DNA of 64,000 nucleotides from assembly GCF_030704535.1 (NCBI RefSeq), contig NC_081810.1, forward strand, positions 8,318,501 through 8,382,500, in the 5' to 3' direction. Both the position numbers and the translations under genes were made by a program. The notes under the pieces are model-generated. The model saw only the letters and a list, made by a program, of their open reading frames with translations, was not told the origin of the DNA and did not search any database. Positions 11,570-25,920 of the stretch are shown piece after piece; the stretch's first letter is position 1; each line of letters begins with the position of its first letter. The stretch is from Vitis vinifera (lineage: Eukaryota; Streptophyta; Magnoliopsida; Vitales; Vitaceae).

Positions 11570-13860
11570 GTTAGAATGTACGTAGGCAAAGGATATAAAC
11601 ATTTGATTAATCTTGTAGATTGATTGGTTCATGGATGAGGGAGAAAATATTTTTTGTGTATCCTCCTTCTTGTTACTTGTTTGGTGCTCTTTCGTGTATT
11701 CTTACTTGAAAAAAATATTAAAAAATCATAACGTGTGTTAAAAGATATCAATCTTTTACTAAAAGAACAAGAAATCAAAGTCGTGTATACATTAGAAAGA
11801 TCAAATCCCCTTCCAAAAGAAGAAAAGTTCTGCAAAAGAAATTCTTGTACATGCCTGTTCTCAAAAAAAAGGGGAAAGAAAAATTGGCTTGTGACAAAAC
11901 CCCACTTCATGTTACCAAGACGAAACTTGCACCGGCCATTACCTATTTTCATAGCCATTGTCTCCCACCTTTTCAATTTATGGAATCATTCAACAAGGCC
12001 ACTTCTTGAAATGAGGCAATGGTAGGAAAGTAGGACCATTTGTCTAATGATCATTTGTTGGCAAATAGCCACTCTTTTTGGGCACTTTCTATTGCCCTAT
12101 TCTTAATATAACTGGCGTTTCGGAACCGGCAAAGGCACTTGATCATTCAAACATGGCTCACCTTTCGGCCATTCACATGTGGTTATACTTTTTGATGAGT
12201 GTAATAATATAAATAAAGTCTACACCCTTCATTCATCAATCCTACTAGTTGTGATAGATTCTGTGACTCCTTTGTTCCAACAACCCTCCCCCTCTTTTTG
12301 CTCTGCGCTGGCTCATTGGTATAGAAGTTGATGCTTATGAGATTTTGTTTTACTCTATAAACCCATCTTGTCCTCTTTGAGAGTGACTCTGATATTTAAG
12401 TATAGAAATATTTGATGCCATATACTCAATAAACTCCTTTTAAATATGCAAATGTATTTTAAAGTAATGAGTGTACGTAACTAGAACAAATAATATCACG
12501 AGAGAATAAATTGTCACATTTGTCATTGGGATATAATGAAATTCCCGATGAGATATTATTAAAAGAATAGTTAAAGGTAGAAATCTTTAACAATATTTAT
12601 GTTGAAAAAGTAAAAGCTCCAATATAAACATATTAATGTAGGAACATACAAATAATACGATATGTACATGATTTTATAACATAGTTCAACTAATAATGTA
12701 TATATTTTCAGATGTTAAAAAGATCATTCCACTATACTGTAAAGAATATAAACTTGATACAATTATTTAGTCTCGACACATTTTATCATTTCTCATTCCT
12801 TATATATATATATCATGAATTGTAAACCATTTGCTCTACACCATTCTTCACTTTTTTACCTATTTGGTATAAGTTTTCCATTTCCATCTCATATCTTTTT
12901 CTTATGACCTAAAATATTTATAAAGATATTTTTAATTACTTTCTAATAATTTATACCTTGAATCAAATCTCATTAAGTCAAAATTTCATATTTTGAAGAT
13001 GCAAAAAACATATTTGAACCAAATCCTTACTCTACATCATAATTTTCTTGTGTCATGCTCTCCTTATGTGGCATAGTTCCCTACATGCACCATTCGGATA
13101 CTATAGTTTCCACATATCGATATATAATAAATGTATAGGAAAAATTACGGTTATCACGGATGATAAAAAATGGCTATTGTATTACATTTTAATGATATAA
13201 TAATTGATTTTACTTTCAATTTACATTATTTGTTGTGACAAATTAAGCTTCAATGCAAATATATTAATACAAGAATATAAAGATAAAATAATATGTTCAT
13301 ATTTAAGTGGTTTAGCTAACCTAAGTCTATATCTATAAATAAGAGAAATCATTTCACTGTACTTAAAGGAAATAAAATAAAACAATGCCCATACGAAGAT
13401 TTGGATGCCTATTCATTGATTGAAAGTGTTTGAAGCTTGATTAACTCTACAACTTCAGACTTTCAAATGGAAAAATCTTTGATCTTCCATTGATATTGAA
13501 GAATCATCAAATCTTTTGATTTAAACTCAAAGAATCTTTGAACTTGAATTAAAAATCAAATATGAAATTTGAAAATCTATTCAAACTTTGAAGTGATTTC
13601 CAAAACTTTCTAATTTTGTTTAGATAATGAAAATATGATTATAAGTTATATTTCAATAAGGATCTGATATAGTTTTATATAAATACTAGTAGGGGATAAA
13701 TGAAAATTGAAGTAAGTCGTTACGATTCAACTATTTCCAATGGCTCTATTGTGTTTCTTTTTTTTCACGGCTTTGTTGTTTTTTTAACATTTGCCATGTT
13801 AAAAAAGAAAAACAGGCTTTGGGTTTGTTAGAGGCCAATCCAAACGGGACATTACCCTTG
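11570..13860. other. Gene-poor AT-rich region
   Basis: No gene recognised. Two moderately similar segments near 12610-12700 and 13245-13340 (both with a CAATATAAACATATTAAT-like start) suggest a diverged duplicated element, possibly an old LTR remnant; I cannot define ends. The frames 11629-11976 and 11735-12025 overlap on opposite strands and match no family I know. Confidence 0.4.
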
Positions 13861-13873
13861 AAAAGATGATTTA

Positions 13874-13927
13874 AGCCCAATAAAAAAGGCCCAGACCCTT
13901 CTTTTTTTCTTTTGTTCGAACTGGGCT
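13874..13927 (+). promoter_or_regulatory. Site II (TGGGCY) motifs upstream of mS29/DAP3
   Basis: AGCCCA at 13874-13879 and GGCCCA at 13888-13893 (inverted TGGGCT and TGGGCC), plus TGGGCT at 13922-13927, lie 145-200 bp before the ATG. Site II elements are recurrent in plant promoters of ribosomal and mitochondrial protein genes, which fits the gene downstream. Function is inferred. Confidence 0.45.
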
Positions 13928-14071
13928 TGACTGACAAAGTATCGAAGTCTAAGGACCATAATACCCTCAAATAATCTTAAAATACCACTTCCGCCATCTT
14001 CTCAACTCTTACACCACACTCGGACACGATACTGCTCCTTCAGCATCGAAGCCCTTGGCGGCCTCCAAGAA

Positions 14072-17000
14072 ATGTTGCGGGCGATCCTCAGAGCAGCCAC
14101 TGCTGCCTCAAGAACAGCACCGGATCGTTCAATCCCTGCGGTTTTCGCTTCTTCGAAGCTTTCGTCTTCAAACTACTCTTCCAAAAACACTAAATCCTCT
14201 CTTGTCAAGGCCAAAAAGGCAAAATCCAAGCCCGACGCCAAATCCGAGGAAGCCTCCGCCGCTGCCGCCGACGATGGCCTCTCCGACCTCCTCGACGAAG
14301 AGGCTCGAGATCGCCGTCTCGCTGAGGATGACAAAGATCCCTCCCTCGATGTCGGTCCCAATGGCCGTGCCCTATTCACCTCCGCCACTACCATTTCTCA
14401 ACTCTCCAGAAAGGACACCTGCACTTACATGAAGTTCAGGTATTTTTCTATGAATTTGTGTGTGCCTTTATGTGTGGTAAGGTTGGTTTTGTGATTTATT
14501 GGATGGTGATGTGCAGTACTGAGGGTTTGAATGCTGTGTTGCCGGAGGGATTGACGGCGGGGATGGTGAAGGAGTTTGAAGAGTCGAGGCGAAGTGCGTT
14601 GTTGGTTCGTCGGAGTTTTTTGGATCTTCGTGATAATTTCAGGCGCATTGTTGATCCACCATTGCGGTCTTCTGATGGCAAAGGTGTGGTTTCGTTTTTA
14701 ATTTAACTCTGACCTAATTTTGAATTTAGGTTCCGTTTGGTTAGTGAGAAAATAAAGAAAAGAAAATAAGATGTTGTTTTGAATCTTGCATTTCGTGCGC
14801 TTTATTTAATGAGAAGGTGAAAACCTCTTAACTCAGACCAAATAGTTATTCGTATAGCATTTTCTTAATCTTTTGTTTAGGACTCTGAATGTTACTGAGA
14901 AAATTAAGAGAAGGAAAATGAGGTGTTATTGGAATACTACATTTGCTGCTGTTTTATCAGAAAGTGAAATCTCTTATCTTAACCAAATGGTTACAATGAT
15001 TATAGCGTTCTCATAAATTTTCATTTAGCTTTCATTTGGTTTTGAAGATGATCATAGAAAAGAAAATGAAATTCTATGTTGCAGTTTGGTTCATGATAAA
15101 CTGAAAATATCTTAACTTGGATGGTTGTGACTTTAAGCTTATCTTCATGTAACATTTTCTCATTTTTCATTTATCATCCATCACAAATTGACACAGACAA
15201 TTAAAAATTTTTCATGTTCATTTCCTTTTATTCTCATAAACTCCTAAAATAAGCACAAAAAATGCATAAGGAGAGATATGTGCTTATGTGATTGGCATGA
15301 GCTTGCGAGAATTGCAATAGGTGACACTCAGAAGGTGCAGTTTATGATGGTAATCTTTGCAGGTCCAAAAGTTCTAAAGCAGATAATTTTGGATGGTCCT
15401 GTTAGTAGTGGGAAGAGTATTGCTCTTGCGATGCTTGTTCACTGGGCTCGTGATGAAGGTTGGCTTGTTTTTTATGTTCCCAGAGGTCGAGATTGGACCC
15501 ATGGGGGATTTTTTTATAAGAACCCACAGACAGGATTTTGGGATACTCCTGTTCAAGCTGCTAATATTCTCCAGGCAAGAATAACCTCTTCTTAGCTAAA
15601 TGTGACGAATGACTTTGATATGATGGAATTATTAGCATTTTTTTAGCAAGCAGGGTATTGCTAATCTCTATATCTTTCTTTTTAGTTAAAAAGAAATAAT
15701 AGATGCACAAGATGGATTCATTTCCCTCTTTTTTTTTTTTGCTTTTTCTGATGGGATTCGCTCTTTCATTTATCTTCACTGAACAATGATCTGATGTTGA
15801 AATTTGTTGTTGAAGAATGAAATAGCAACTCTTCTGATCCAGCTATAAACCCTGGTCTTCAGCTTATAGATAGTTTTTTTTTTGTTTTGTTTTCTTCTCT
15901 CACTTTTCTCCTATATATGGTTACATGAAATCATTATTTTAGATCTTTGCCCACACTAAGTATGTTGCAAAAAAGAAGAAAAAGAAAAAAAAAAATCAAC
16001 TATGCTCAGACATCAACTTTAATGGAGTTGATAATGGGACTCCTTACTTTCCTGAAAGCTATGAGGCCTTTTCTATTTTATTTTCCCTAATAGGCAGCAA
16101 GATTATGAGTTTTGAGGTGGTGATTAGTTGTGTGCCAAGAGCTCCTATTTTATCAAAGTGGTTCATTGGGCAGTTGGTTCCGACTTGCAATTTATTTTCT
16201 GTTTAAGTGAATAAAGTGGTTAAAAGAACTAGTTATAGCAAACTAAAGCAGTTCTTGGATTATATATCTTGATGACTCATCCTCTCATAATAGGTATTAA
16301 ATTCATTTATTCCAAGATCCTAGGAAAAAGGGACACATCTAAATAACCTAATTTTTGTTTTCTTGTTCTATACCTTGGGAATGTGAAGTGTACAGCCAGG
16401 ATCCAATGTAGAATGTGGGCACTTCATTCATATTTAAGCAAAAAAGAAATGGATTATGAGAGTTGAAAGTAACTTAAAATAGGAAGTTTTTCTTTGTTGT
16501 TTTGTTGAAAGCACATGTTTGTTATCTATTCTACCAATCAGTGTTTTTAAAGGCGTTGGTGGGGCGCGCCTTGAGGCGAGGCGAAGTGAAAACGCGTTGA
16601 GGCGTTAAAAATAAAGCGAAACACCTGAAAGGCGTACGCTTTTCTGGTGAGGCGTGGTTGAAGCGCGCTTTGAGCGCGCCTTTCACGCTTTTCCGGTGAG
16701 GCGTACGCGTCATCGGATCTGATGTGGCAATGAAAGATTTAAAAAAAAACCCTAAGAATACCTAAAACCCCAGTCCCGACTGAAAACAAACCCAAAACAA
16801 ACCCTACCTCTTCCAGTCAAGCGGCGACGGAGTGCTCACCCTCGGCGGCGACCAATCGCAGCGATCTTCTCCGGCGGCAATCGGCAATCCCTCCAGGTAT
16901 GTTGCGAACTTCGGTTTCTCCCTCTTCGTTCCTCTCTCTGCAGTCCACTCGGCAGTCGGCAATCCCTCTTCGTTCCATGCGATCTTCATCCAATTTTTTT

Positions 17001-20000
17001 ATTTTATTTTATCAAATCACACGGGCGTGTCGGCTGTAATCTATTTAAGTTTTAAACCATTTTTTCTCTCTCTCACAGCATTTAAATCTCACTCACAGCC
17101 CACACTTCCAGCCACGATTTTCTCTCTCTCCCAGTAGGTTTTTCATCTTTTTTTTTTTTTTTTTTTTTTTAAATTATCAAATCAGATAATTATTATAAAA
17201 GATAATTATCAATAAACAAATAATTGGTTTTTTTTTTATAAAATATAGTATCAATAAACAAATATAATTAAAATTATATAAAAGATAATTATTTGTGAAT
17301 TTTGAATTTTTTTTTCTGATTTAATTTTAATTCTCACCTCAATTTTCTTTATTTCATTATTAAATTCCAATTAAAATTTATGTGTATAATTTTTAAACTC
17401 CTTTAAAAAAAATTGGTTTTTTTTTTAATTTAAACCAATTAAATTTTGTATTTCATTTTTAAATTTCTTTCAATTGTGCTTTGTTATTATTTTTTAGTCA
17501 ATTATATTGTTATATGGAAATTTGAATATTATTATTGGTGATTTTTTTTAGAATGAGTTCCTCCGATTCGAAAAATTCAAGAAAGGATTTTGTGTGGAAG
17601 TATGTGATTGAAGTTTCTGGAGAGCAATATATAAGATGTAAATTTTGCAATCAAAGATGTACGGGAGGGGTGAATAGACTAAAGCATCACTTAGCCGGAA
17701 CTCATCATGGTATGAAACCATGCAGCAAAGTTAGTGAAGATGCTAGATTGGAATGTAAAGAGGCATTGACTAATTTTAAGGATAAAAAAACGAAGAGAAA
17801 TGAATTGCTCCAAGAAATTGGTATGGGTCCAACTTCAATGCATGAAAGTGCCTTGTGTAAAACAATAGGGACATTAGGGAGTGGGAGTGGGAGTGGGAGT
17901 GGGAGTGTAAGTGGGAGTGGGGAACCTATTCCTAGGGGACCCATGGATAAATTTACCACTTCACAACCTAGACAAAGTACGTTGAATTCAAAGTGGAAGC
18001 AAGAAGAAAGGAAGGAAGTGTGTAGAAAAATTGGTAGGTTTATGTATTCAAAAGGTCTCCCATTCAACACTGTGAATGATCCTTATTGGTTTCCTATGAT
18101 AGATGCTGTTGCAAACTTTGGGCCCGGGTTTAAGCCTCCATCTATGCACGAATTGAGGACATGGATTCTTAAAGAAGAGGTGAATGACCTAAGTATCATT
18201 ATGGAAGATCACAAAAAAGCTTGGAAACAATATGGATGTTCAATTATGTCAGATGGTTGGACAGATGGAAAAAGTAGGTGTCTTATCAATTTTTTGGTGA
18301 ATAGTCCTGCTGGCACTTGGTTTATGAAATCAATTGATGCTTCTGATACAATAAAAAATGGGGAATTGATGTTCAAATATCTTGATGAGGTGGTTGAAGA
18401 AATTGGAGAGGAGAATGTTGTGCAAGTCATCACTGATAATGCCTCTAATTATGTGAATGCTGGAATGAGGCTTATGGAAAAAAGGAGTAGATTGTGGTGG
18501 ACTCCTTGTGCTGCTCATTGCATTGATTTGATGTTGGAGGATATTGGAAAGCTAAATGTTCATGCTACTACACTTTCTCGAGCTAGGCAAGTTGTGAAGT
18601 TTATATATGGGCATACTTGGGTTCTTAGCTTGATGAGAACATTTACAAAAAATCATGAACTTATTCGTCCAGCAATTACACGGTTTGCTACTGCATTTCT
18701 TACTCTCCAAAGTATTTATAAGCAAAAGCAAGCTCTTATAGCAATGTTCTCCTCAGAAAAATGGTGTTCAAGCACATGGGCTAAAAAGGTAGAAGGTGTG
18801 AAAACTCGAAGTATAGTGTTGTTTGATCCAAATTTTTGGCCTCATGTTGCTTTTTGCATAAAGACCACTGTTCCATTAGTTAGTGTCTTGAGAGAGGTTG
18901 ATTCAGAGGAAAGACCAGCCATGGGTTATATTTATGAGTTGATGGATTCAGCTAAGGAGAAGATTGCATTTAATTGTGGGGGCATGGAGAGAAAATATGG
19001 CCCAATTTGGAGAAAAATTGATGCAAGATGGACTCCGCAACTTCATCGACCTTTACATGCAGCAGGCTATTATCTTAATCCTCAATTGAGGTATGGAGAT
19101 AAGTTCTCTAATGTTGATGAGGTGAGGAAGGGATTATTTGAATGCATGGATAGGATGTTGGATTATCAAGAACGTTTAAAAGCTGACATTCAGTTGGACT
19201 CATATGACCAAGCAATGGGTGAATTTGGGAGTCGTATTGCAATTGATTCTCGAACATTAAGAAGTCCTACAAGTTGGTGGATGCGTTTTGGGGGTTCAAC
19301 ACCGGAGTTGCAAAAGTTTGCTATTCGAGTCCTTAGCCTTACTTGTAGTGCTTCGGGATGTGAAAGAAATTGGAGCACATTTGAATCGGTAATACTTCTA
19401 TTTTTGTAAATTTTTATACATATATTTCTATTTCAATGTTAGAGAACTTTATTTCATTTTAACACATAAAATTGTTTCTTTTATTATTTGTAGATCCATA
19501 CAAAAAAAAGAAATAGACTTGAACATCAAAGGTTGAATGCTCTAGTGTATGTAAGGTACAACACTAGATTGAGAGAGCGAAGTCTACAAAGGAAACAAAA
19601 TGTTGATCCAATCTTGGTAGAGGAGATTGATTCTGATGATGAATGGATTGCGGAGAAAGAAGATCCCCTCCTCCCCCTTGATCTTTGTTGGCTTCAAGAT
19701 AATGAATTATTCAATGTTGATGCCATTAGAGTTGTGTCATCCAACTCCCAAGAGACGCAAACATCATCGGATCATATGGTTTCTTCACATTCCTACAAAA
19801 GGAAACATAATGAAGTACCAAGTAAGTACCCAAAAATTGAAATCATAAATTTGATTAAATTTAATAAAAAAACTTTTAATATTTACACATAATTAATACT
19901 TTATGTTAGGTACAAGTGGAGGCAAAGGCAAAGAGAAGGAATTGAATTTGACACCAATTGATGAAGATGAAGATTTAGATGAAATGGGGATACATGATAG

Positions 20001-23000
20001 TGGACATTTTCCTACTATTGATACATTGGATGAGGATGATGATGACCTTGGAGAGGAGGATTTAAGTTGAAACAATTTACTCTAGTTGTTATTTCATGAC
20101 TTAGTTATGGATTTTTTGTAAAAGTTTAGAACTATTATTATGGTTGACTCTATTTTCTATTTCATGACTTAGTTTTGGCTTTTTGTTAAAGTTTGAAACT
20201 ATTAGTATAGTTGAATCTATAATCTATTTTATGAATTTGTTATGGTTTTTTGTGAAAGTAGGGAACTAGTATGTTTTTTTTTATGATTCTAATGAATTGT
20301 TTTCATGTTTTTATTTATGCTATTTTATTTTATATATTTTAAAATATTAATTAATTATATAAAGTAAGGCTCAAAAAGCTTACGCCTCAACGCCTCGAGG
20401 CTTACGCCTCGCCTCACGAACACAAAAACGCCTCGCCTTACGCTTTCGCCTTTAAAAACTTTGCTACCAATAGGCATATTGGGCACATATTCTAAACCAA
20501 GCCCTTGCCATGCCATGTATGACATGGGTACTTTCTAATGCTTTGAGTTGTCCATGTAATATTGGTTACTAATATTGACTAAAGATATGGGTTGGGCCCT
20601 GTTTGGGATGTGATGTCTTTCTCCCCCTACTCAGTAAGGGCTTTTGAAAAATAAGAGGAGTTTCTATGATTCGCCTGCTTCTGTGCATGGTGTTTAGATG
20701 CATTAAACTTATATTTTATAGGTCTTTTTCTTTTATCCTTATTCTTATGGGGCTAGTTTTCTCCAGGATTTTCTGAAACGGAATGAATCCCACTTAAAAC
20801 AATTAACATGCCAAATATCTGATCCTATTCCATTGGGTGAGGGTGCTGGTGTTGGATGGATGAAAGGGGTTGATTCAATGGCAATGCCGGAAGGTTCAAC
20901 ACTATATGACTTGGTTCAGACAGGAATGAGTCACACACATGCTGCTGTTGGAGTAGTTGTTCGTTTGAGAAAAGAGTTATCACTTGTAAAAGATATCCCA
21001 GTGCTTATTGCAGTTGATCAAGTGAGACATATTTCTATATCACATCCTGTTATTATATCTTCAGCTCTTTGGATAATTTTGTTTTCGAGAGCTTTATCAT
21101 GCATCTCTATAGTTTGTAGTTGACTTGTTTTATTTGTCTGTGCTTTTCCTTTTCTCCAGTATAATAGCTGGTTTACATTTACTGAGTATGAAGAGGCAGT
21201 AACTGTTCGTTCTTGCCGACCAATACATGCTAAAGAACTTGCAACGGTTAGTTACGATTTTTTCTGCATTCTACAGATGGTTTAAGCAACTTATTTATTT
21301 TATAGAAGTTTGTCCAGTATCTTTTTTTTTCCATCAAAATTATTATCTAGTGCTTCTGAACTTGTGAATAATTAGTATGCTTGCTAATTCCATTCCTACT
21401 GCCTCCTCTCTCTCTCTCTTGTGGATGTGGGTTTATAGGTAATGGAATTCAGATGCTATTTTTATATATAAAATGCTATGGATTTTGTGTCCTCAACACT
21501 GTAATTGGCAATTCTGTTCTAAAATGTTTGGTAATTAAAATCAATTAGGAGTCTCAATCACTCAAGAGTTCAGAAAGTTTTGCCCCTTTTAGATATATAT
21601 ACCCTGCCAAAGGAACTTTTTCATGTAATGTACAACTTTCTGAACATGTGCATTGTGGTGACTCATTTCTGTTCATACAAATATTGGATATTGTGTATTT
21701 CTATGCAAATTTAAATTTTGTTCATAGTATTGGCATAGGGAAAGCTACTAAGCTAGTTATGCTTTTGGCAAAATCCAGTGCCTGGCAATGATTTTCTGAA
21801 TTTTCAAAGTTGAGAAAAAATTTTAAGGAAAATTTTTGTGAATTATCAAGCAAGATAATTAGAAAGATTTTAAGGGATTTTTATAATGAGAAATTGTATA
21901 GTCAAAATTCAAAATATCATTTGAAAACCATGGATTATCAAGTTGAAAATGGCAACCAAGGATTAGGATGTTTTAACATATCACCCTTTTCAATATCCTC
22001 ATCTGCATGATTATTTTTATGAGAAATGTAATCTAATTGTCAAATTTTACCATATTTACATATTGATTTCTGAAATACTGAATTAGGATTAATGTATTGA
22101 TCTCAAGTAGCTTGGATTAACAGTTGGTTGAGTTTAGTTGAGGGCCTGCATGTATTGATTTTTGTATTCTCATAGTGTATTATATTATGTACTTATTATT
22201 TTTTAACAAATTGAAGAGTCTAAAAAAGTGATGCAAAAAGCATCCAGTGAATGAGAATATATAACAACTCATGGTTATTTTGATAAATTTTAAGTCCCTA
22301 CATCACATTAATCATGGAATCAAAGTTTGAATCTTAATAGTAAAATGGAACATTTCATTGCAGTGAGTTATAAGGTGCCTATAAAAAATTGCAGCAAGTT
22401 GTAAGGATAAATGAAATTCAAAATTGCATAAAATAATGGTCTTTTCCAACTTCCCACTCCAGAAAGTATCATTCAGTTATATCTGTGCAAATTTATATAT
22501 TCAAACCACAAACTATAAAATATATGCATGCATTACAGCATCAGTATATCATTTAAGTTTCAAGTTTTAAGCTCATGGCTTAGGTTCTGAGTTTGTAAAA
22601 TTCACCATCAATGGAGAAGTTTTTAAGTGTTTTCAACTATTCAAATACTTGCTGTAAATATCCCTGTAATGTAAAAAGGAACTGAAAATTATATCTATAC
22701 ATATATTGGTATCATTGCATGGAGATAGAATTATTCTTAAAAAATTCTAAATATGGTGTAATTATATTTATGTGTGATCCTATACTTTTGAAAGTATAAA
22801 TTGTGTAATACGCATATGCATTAGCAGCATCACTATATCATTTAAGTTTCAAGTCCTAAGTTCTAGCCTCGGCTTCAGAGTTTGTAAACTTTGCTATCAA
22901 TGGATAAATCTCTACATGTAGTCAACAATTCAAATACTAATATGTAATAATTATTTCTGGTAATGCAAAAAAGGAAAAAAATCAGAATTTATTTGAATTT

Positions 23001-25880
23001 TAATCCAATTGCAGATATAATGTAATATTCTGATGAGTTAATTAAAAGAAATTTAAACTTTTTGAAGACCCTGAAAAAGTTCAATTTTGTAGTTGTATTT
23101 GTAATATAGTGACTACTACATTCTGCAATTATGTGTTATGTTTTTTCCATGATAGACTTGATTATGTAAAAATGGTCAACAGAATAAGGAAGCACTAGGC
23201 ATCCATCTTTACGGGTGAATAAACACACAAGATGTATTTTTCCCTAAAAAGAAATGCAATGTTTCTTCAATTTCTATTTAAAAAGAAAGAAAAGGTTCAC
23301 AACTGCATGTCATGTGAGATGTATTCTTTCATGTTTCTATCATTCTCTCACATTATAGATGGATTGAGCAATTAAACGATCTTTTATGTATGTGTTCCTA
23401 GAATGGTTACAATGCACATAAGAGATAGCTCCTTATCATTGTTTGATTTTATTGTTTGGTTGAGCTATAAGTAAGGCGAGGGAGTTGTTTCTTGTGTTTC
23501 CCTCCGCTTTTTTGGCCTTTGATGCCTTGTATACACTGTGTATACTTTTGTGCGCCCTTTTGGTGGGCACTTTTAATTCAATAGAGATGATTACCTATCA
23601 AAAAAAAAAAAAGAAGGAAAAACTCTTACATGATATATGTTGTGTATATCATACTCTCACGTGATGTATGTTGTATATATCACACTCTCACATCATTTAT
23701 GTTGTATATTGTATCACATTAACGTGGTAAAGTAGCTTCTGGATGGGGAACTACTCGAAGGGAAGAAGAAAAACTCAAATTATTTGCAAGTTTCCTTCTT
23801 TTCACTCTATGCTTTTTACACATTTCTTGCATACAGATTGTATTATATCTTTTTTGGGGTTTCTCTGCATCTCTCAATTTTAATACATATTATAATTCTT
23901 TGTTCTTTTTATTTATGACAAACATTAATGTTTGTAAAGCTAATTTGTATTAGTTTTCTAATTTTTGGTTCTATGGTTATTTTAACACTTCCAGATGGTG
24001 TTGATACCTCCATGCATTTACCCTTACATTGTGTAGCAAATTTAGTATTTTAGGATGTTGGGCATATTTCTTGATGCCAAGGAAAGTCAGACATCAAGTT
24101 GATTGTGTGTTTATCCTGAAGAAGAGAAATGATTCTCAGGATTTCATCGCCCTTTAGCGTCCTTTCATACATTCTATTTGTTCCTGAATGTAATAGGTTG
24201 AATTTACTTGTCAGATCTTGTCTTATATGGGATAATACTCCTCTTTCAGATGTTTTAGTAGCTTGGTAGTAACTATTGTTCTATTTCATCTTATTTATGG
24301 TTTTATTTCTCTAGATGTGAATAGATGGCATTATGCAATAGTAAGTTCTTATATATCTTTACAGGTGAATGCATTCAGGTCTATGATGCACAATGACATG
24401 ATGGTGGGTGCATTTTCTCATTCAACAGCAGTAGGGAAACTACGCCAGGAGTTGCCAGATGTTCCCAAATATGCTCGTATTTATTTTCCTCGCTACAGTT
24501 TGGAGGAAGCTGCAACTGTTAGCCATTATTACCTTCGGTATGTCTACAATATTTATCTGCTCCAGGTCTTCTGTGTTTATGATAGTTTATGATAATATAA
24601 GGTGTTAGTCAACCTTTTACATTATATGACAGTGTCATCTGGGCCTGTTCACATTTCTGGTTCATTTTGGTTTTGATTGACCTACTGGCTATGATTATGC
24701 AATTTGGATATTTTAGTTTCTAAATCAAGTTAGTATACAGTGGCAACTTCCGGACACTCATGCCTGATCATGAGACTGCCTGTTGAACACCTGATGCCCC
24801 TTTGAGACCCTGTAAAATGGACAAATTCCTTTTCTTTTCTTAGGAACACATACACGATTCATCAATACAAAAGGGATAATGGTAACCCCACCGTTAATTA
24901 CTTCATTTATGAATTTCATAGTAATAGAAATACATGTCCTAGGGATTCGAATGATTAGGGAGTATATATATATATATAGGCAAACAGAGAATGTATGAAT
25001 CAACGCTTAACGAAAAGGGGTTGCACCCTATATACAAAGGTGGTATACAAAAGGCACCAAGTAAAGAAAAAAATGCATCTACACGAGACCATGAAAACTT
25101 AACTTTCGACAATTAGGGCTATCCAAAAAATCTAACAAAGCACAGGACCACTCCTTCAGGGATTTAATGAAGATCTCCTCTAATCTTTGATCTGACAACT
25201 TTTCCTCATGAAAAGTTCCTTTGATTATGCTGTTCCCACATTCATCAAAACAAGCATAGGGCATTGCGTGAGGTAACTTTATTCCCTGACTTGAAATGAT
25301 GTACAAAAATTACAAACCAATTAAAAAAATCTTCAACCACACCACGGATAAAATTGCTATAATCACTTGGAACAAGTGGATCTAACAAAAGGCACACAAA
25401 AGTATATAACAGTTTGTGTTTTAGGGATTAGGAAAGGCAAAAACAAAAAGTTAAAACGTTTTGCTGAGTTTTAAGCTTATATTTGGGATTACTTTGTTCC
25501 TTAGCTAGCTTTAAAGGTTTGCATGAGGAACAGGGATGGGAATAGGCAATGTCATTCATGCAACTTCTCAATCTGATGTCTGGATGAGAAAATCAAGCAT
25601 TTCATCATTGCATCATACATTGGGTGCTGATTTTTTGTGGATTGGTTGGGTTCTTGTTGAGGGCCGGTGAGTGCTTTTGTTTTTGGTGCTTGTTTTAGGT
25701 GTCTCTTGTATACTCCCTGTATGCTCTGGGTTGCCTTTCAAGCTCCCTTTCTCTAATATATCTTTGTGCTTTTGCCTATCAAAAAAAAAAATCATACATT
25801 GGGTGCTGATTACAGATAATCATACAATTATAGATCTATTTTTTACCTTTCTCTCCTATTTCTCTTGGTTGTTAACATTA

Positions 25881-25920
<40 letters not shown>

